DNA from: Bacteroidales bacterium UBA6248
Lineage (GTDB): Bacteria; Bacteroidota; Bacteroidia; Bacteroidales; Lentimicrobiaceae
Direction: 5' to 3'
Assembly: GCA_002441345.1 (NCBI GenBank)
Contig: DJVU01000073.1
Span: 1-5,276, forward strand
DNA length: 5,276 bases
The notes below the pieces were generated by a model. The model did no database searches. It was not told where the DNA came from and saw only the letters and a list, made by a program, of their open reading frames with translations. The translations under genes were made by a program, and so were the position numbers. Position 1 is the stretch's first letter, and each line of letters opens with the position of its first letter. Of this stretch, positions 3,993 through 5,276 are shown in pieces.

Positions 3993-5276
3993 TCAATAAT
4001 CCGGATCCATCTCAGGACTTCTCAATCCCGCCACTTCATTCGCCATCAGGATAAATACATTCCAGCACAAGCCCCTTGTAGATGGCCACCAGCTATCGGT
4101 TGTCATCCATTTTGTAGGTATAAATTCTTTGCTGAACGGCCATCCGGGATGCAGATGGATTTCCGCCCATACTCTGTTTTCCATTCTTTTTATGGCAGGC
4201 TCCCAGCCATGTTTCAGGCCGGCAACGTAAGCACAGTATTCAGCCCTGAACCAGCTACCGCCGTTGTAATAATACCCATCGCTCGAACCGTCGCTGTAGT
4301 TGTCTTCACCAAACTTCCCGAAGGGCTGGTAATCCCGCGAAAGGTATGCGAATCCTTTCTTATCCCTGGTTTTCCTGACAAGAATGGGAGCCGTGGTTCC
4401 GTATTCGGGATGCGGCGACTGCGGTACTTTGTTCAGCACCGGCATTTGCTCCAGGTGGTTCTGAACCATTTCATCCGTAAGTATGGGCCTGTTGAAAAGC
4501 CAGAGTGAGAAAAACTCGGGTTCAAGATCTGTAAGCGATATTATATCCGGAAATTCACGGTCAAACATCAGGTGCTTTCGCTCCGGATCGTAAAAGTTCC
4601 GGTACTCCTCTTCGGCTTTGCGGATATGTTCATCCGTTACATCAAATCCCAGCTCCTGAATCGTTCTCAAGGCAATGGCCAGCATTCCCTGGTTAACGGC
4701 AAGCCGGTCGGTTTTCGGCTCAAAATCAATGATATCGATCTGACTCATGGGGAACCTGGCGAAACATTTCCCGTCGCGGTCGGCATCAAATTCATTTAAA
4801 ACATAATCAACCGCTTTTTGAATTTTTTCGTGTGGAAGCTCAGCCCCGAACCTTCGCTTATTCAGCATGGCCCAGATAAGCCAGTGAATGGTAGCTTCGT
4901 TGTCCTTTGCTTCCACCGAACCCATCAACGGAGTAATAATAGTTCCAATGCCTCCCGCAGGCGTCTGGGTTTTTCCCCACTGCTCCCATATGGCAAGGTT
5001 CAGCTCCCGGTTATAGGTCGATACAACCGAAAAGAAAGCGTCCCGGTTGTACATGTCCGGAGCGTAATTCATGTTGGGCACGTTGAAGGGCGTAAAGTTG
5101 CGGGTATCGGTGATCCAGGTGAGCATATTGAAATTGGCATACAGCATTTTCTCCATCTGCGAGCCCTGAAAACCTTTGGCTTCAGCAAGACGCGTTTGCG
5201 CCGAGATCATAAATTGCTGCTGCGATTCCCAGGGTTCTGCAAAAATATAGGTAGTCTTCACAACCTTTTCGCCCAT
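3993..5276 (-). CDS. Glycosidase-like protein, (alpha/alpha)6 six-hairpin type, 5' partial
   Basis: The last 427 or so residues of a probably larger protein; the frame is open to the window edge. An ATG happens to be the last codon, but the first visible residues (MGEKVVKTTYIFAEPWES) lack a signal peptide and look internal, so I treat the 5' end as missing. The sequence is rich in aromatic and helical hairpin patterns typical of glycoside hydrolases with an (alpha/alpha)6 barrel (GH15/GH37/GH63/amylo-glucosidase-like). Features are YAPDMYNRDAFF at 71-82, an acidic DNEATIHWLIWAM at 125-137, RLAVNQGMLAIALRTIQELG at 191-210, FSLWLFNRP at 256-264, SDGYYYNGGSWF at 332-343 (like the GGxxW loop of these barrels), and the end TTDSWWPSTRGLCWNVFILMANEV at 392-415. 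Acidic residues D79, E127, D333 and E346 are candidates for the active site, but I cannot assign the catalytic pair, the family or the substrate. It would act on a glucoside or other oligosaccharide. A non-catalytic or epimerase/lyase member of the same fold cannot be excluded. The stop codon overlaps a repeat unit. Confidence 0.65.
   Translation of the reverse strand: MGEKVVKTTYIFAEPWESQQQFMISAQTRLAEAKGFQGSQMEKMLYANFNMLTWITDTRNFTPFNVPNMNYAPDMYNRDAFFSVVSTYNRELNLAIWEQWGKTQTPAGGIGTIITPLMGSVEAKDNEATIHWLIWAMLNKRRFGAELPHEKIQKAVDYVLNEFDADRDGKCFARFPMSQIDIIDFEPKTDRLAVNQGMLAIALRTIQELGFDVTDEHIRKAEEEYRNFYDPERKHLMFDREFPDIISLTDLEPEFFSLWLFNRPILTDEMVQNHLEQMPVLNKVPQSPHPEYGTTAPILVRKTRDKKGFAYLSRDYQPFGKFGEDNYSDGSSDGYYYNGGSWFRAEYCAYVAGLKHGWEPAIKRMENRVWAEIHLHPGWPFSKEFIPTKWMTTDSWWPSTRGLCWNVFILMANEVAGLRSPEMDPDY

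Noticed and set aside
4149..4799. Plus-strand open frames inside the glycosidase-like gene
   Set aside because: They are antisense shadows of a long minus-strand frame with clear protein-family patterns.

Overview
The window looks like environmental Bacteroidota DNA. The HMG-CoA lyase has the sequence style I associate with that phylum. Start codons are preceded by A-rich leaders rather than clear Shine-Dalgarno sites. There are two stand-alone four-helix-bundle (S23/IVP-like) genes, and the spacers are full of degenerate 6-8 nt tandem repeats. This assignment rests on recognition from memory, not on a search.

Layout, left to right. (1) 1-520: a small four-helix-bundle gene (73-438, +) lies between two arms that carry inverted copies of a GGGACRAGGGACG-like motif. 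(2) 534-3047: three plus-strand genes form a ketone-body/leucine-degradation unit: HMG-CoA lyase, then the A and B subunits of a succinyl-CoA:3-oxoacid CoA-transferase. A hairpin sits directly before the A-subunit start. A 251-nt repeat-bearing spacer separates the two subunit genes, which are normally almost contiguous. (3) 3048-3410: no convincing gene, but several separate short-period repeats. (4) 3411-3767 (-): a second, divergent four-helix-bundle gene with hexamer arrays of consensus CCTYAR on both sides. (5) 3993-5276 (-): the C-terminal 427 residues or so of a glycosidase-like protein of the (alpha/alpha)6 type, open at the right window edge.

The metabolic genes fit together. The lyase splits HMG-CoA to acetyl-CoA and acetoacetate. 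The two-subunit transferase then moves CoA from succinyl-CoA to acetoacetate, and the resulting acetoacetyl-CoA can be thiolysed (no thiolase is visible here). The glycosidase fragment is on the opposite strand and has no evident link to them.

The most unusual material is non-coding. At least six short-period repeat types (6, 7 and 8 nt) occupy nearly every spacer, often start within a few bases of a stop codon, and surround both four-helix-bundle genes. A roughly 20-nt copy of the glycosidase gene's 3' end lies 122 nt away, beyond a hexamer array. Together these suggest that the spacers were built by insertion or duplication, with the four-helix-bundle genes as possible passengers or agents. 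That last step is inference.
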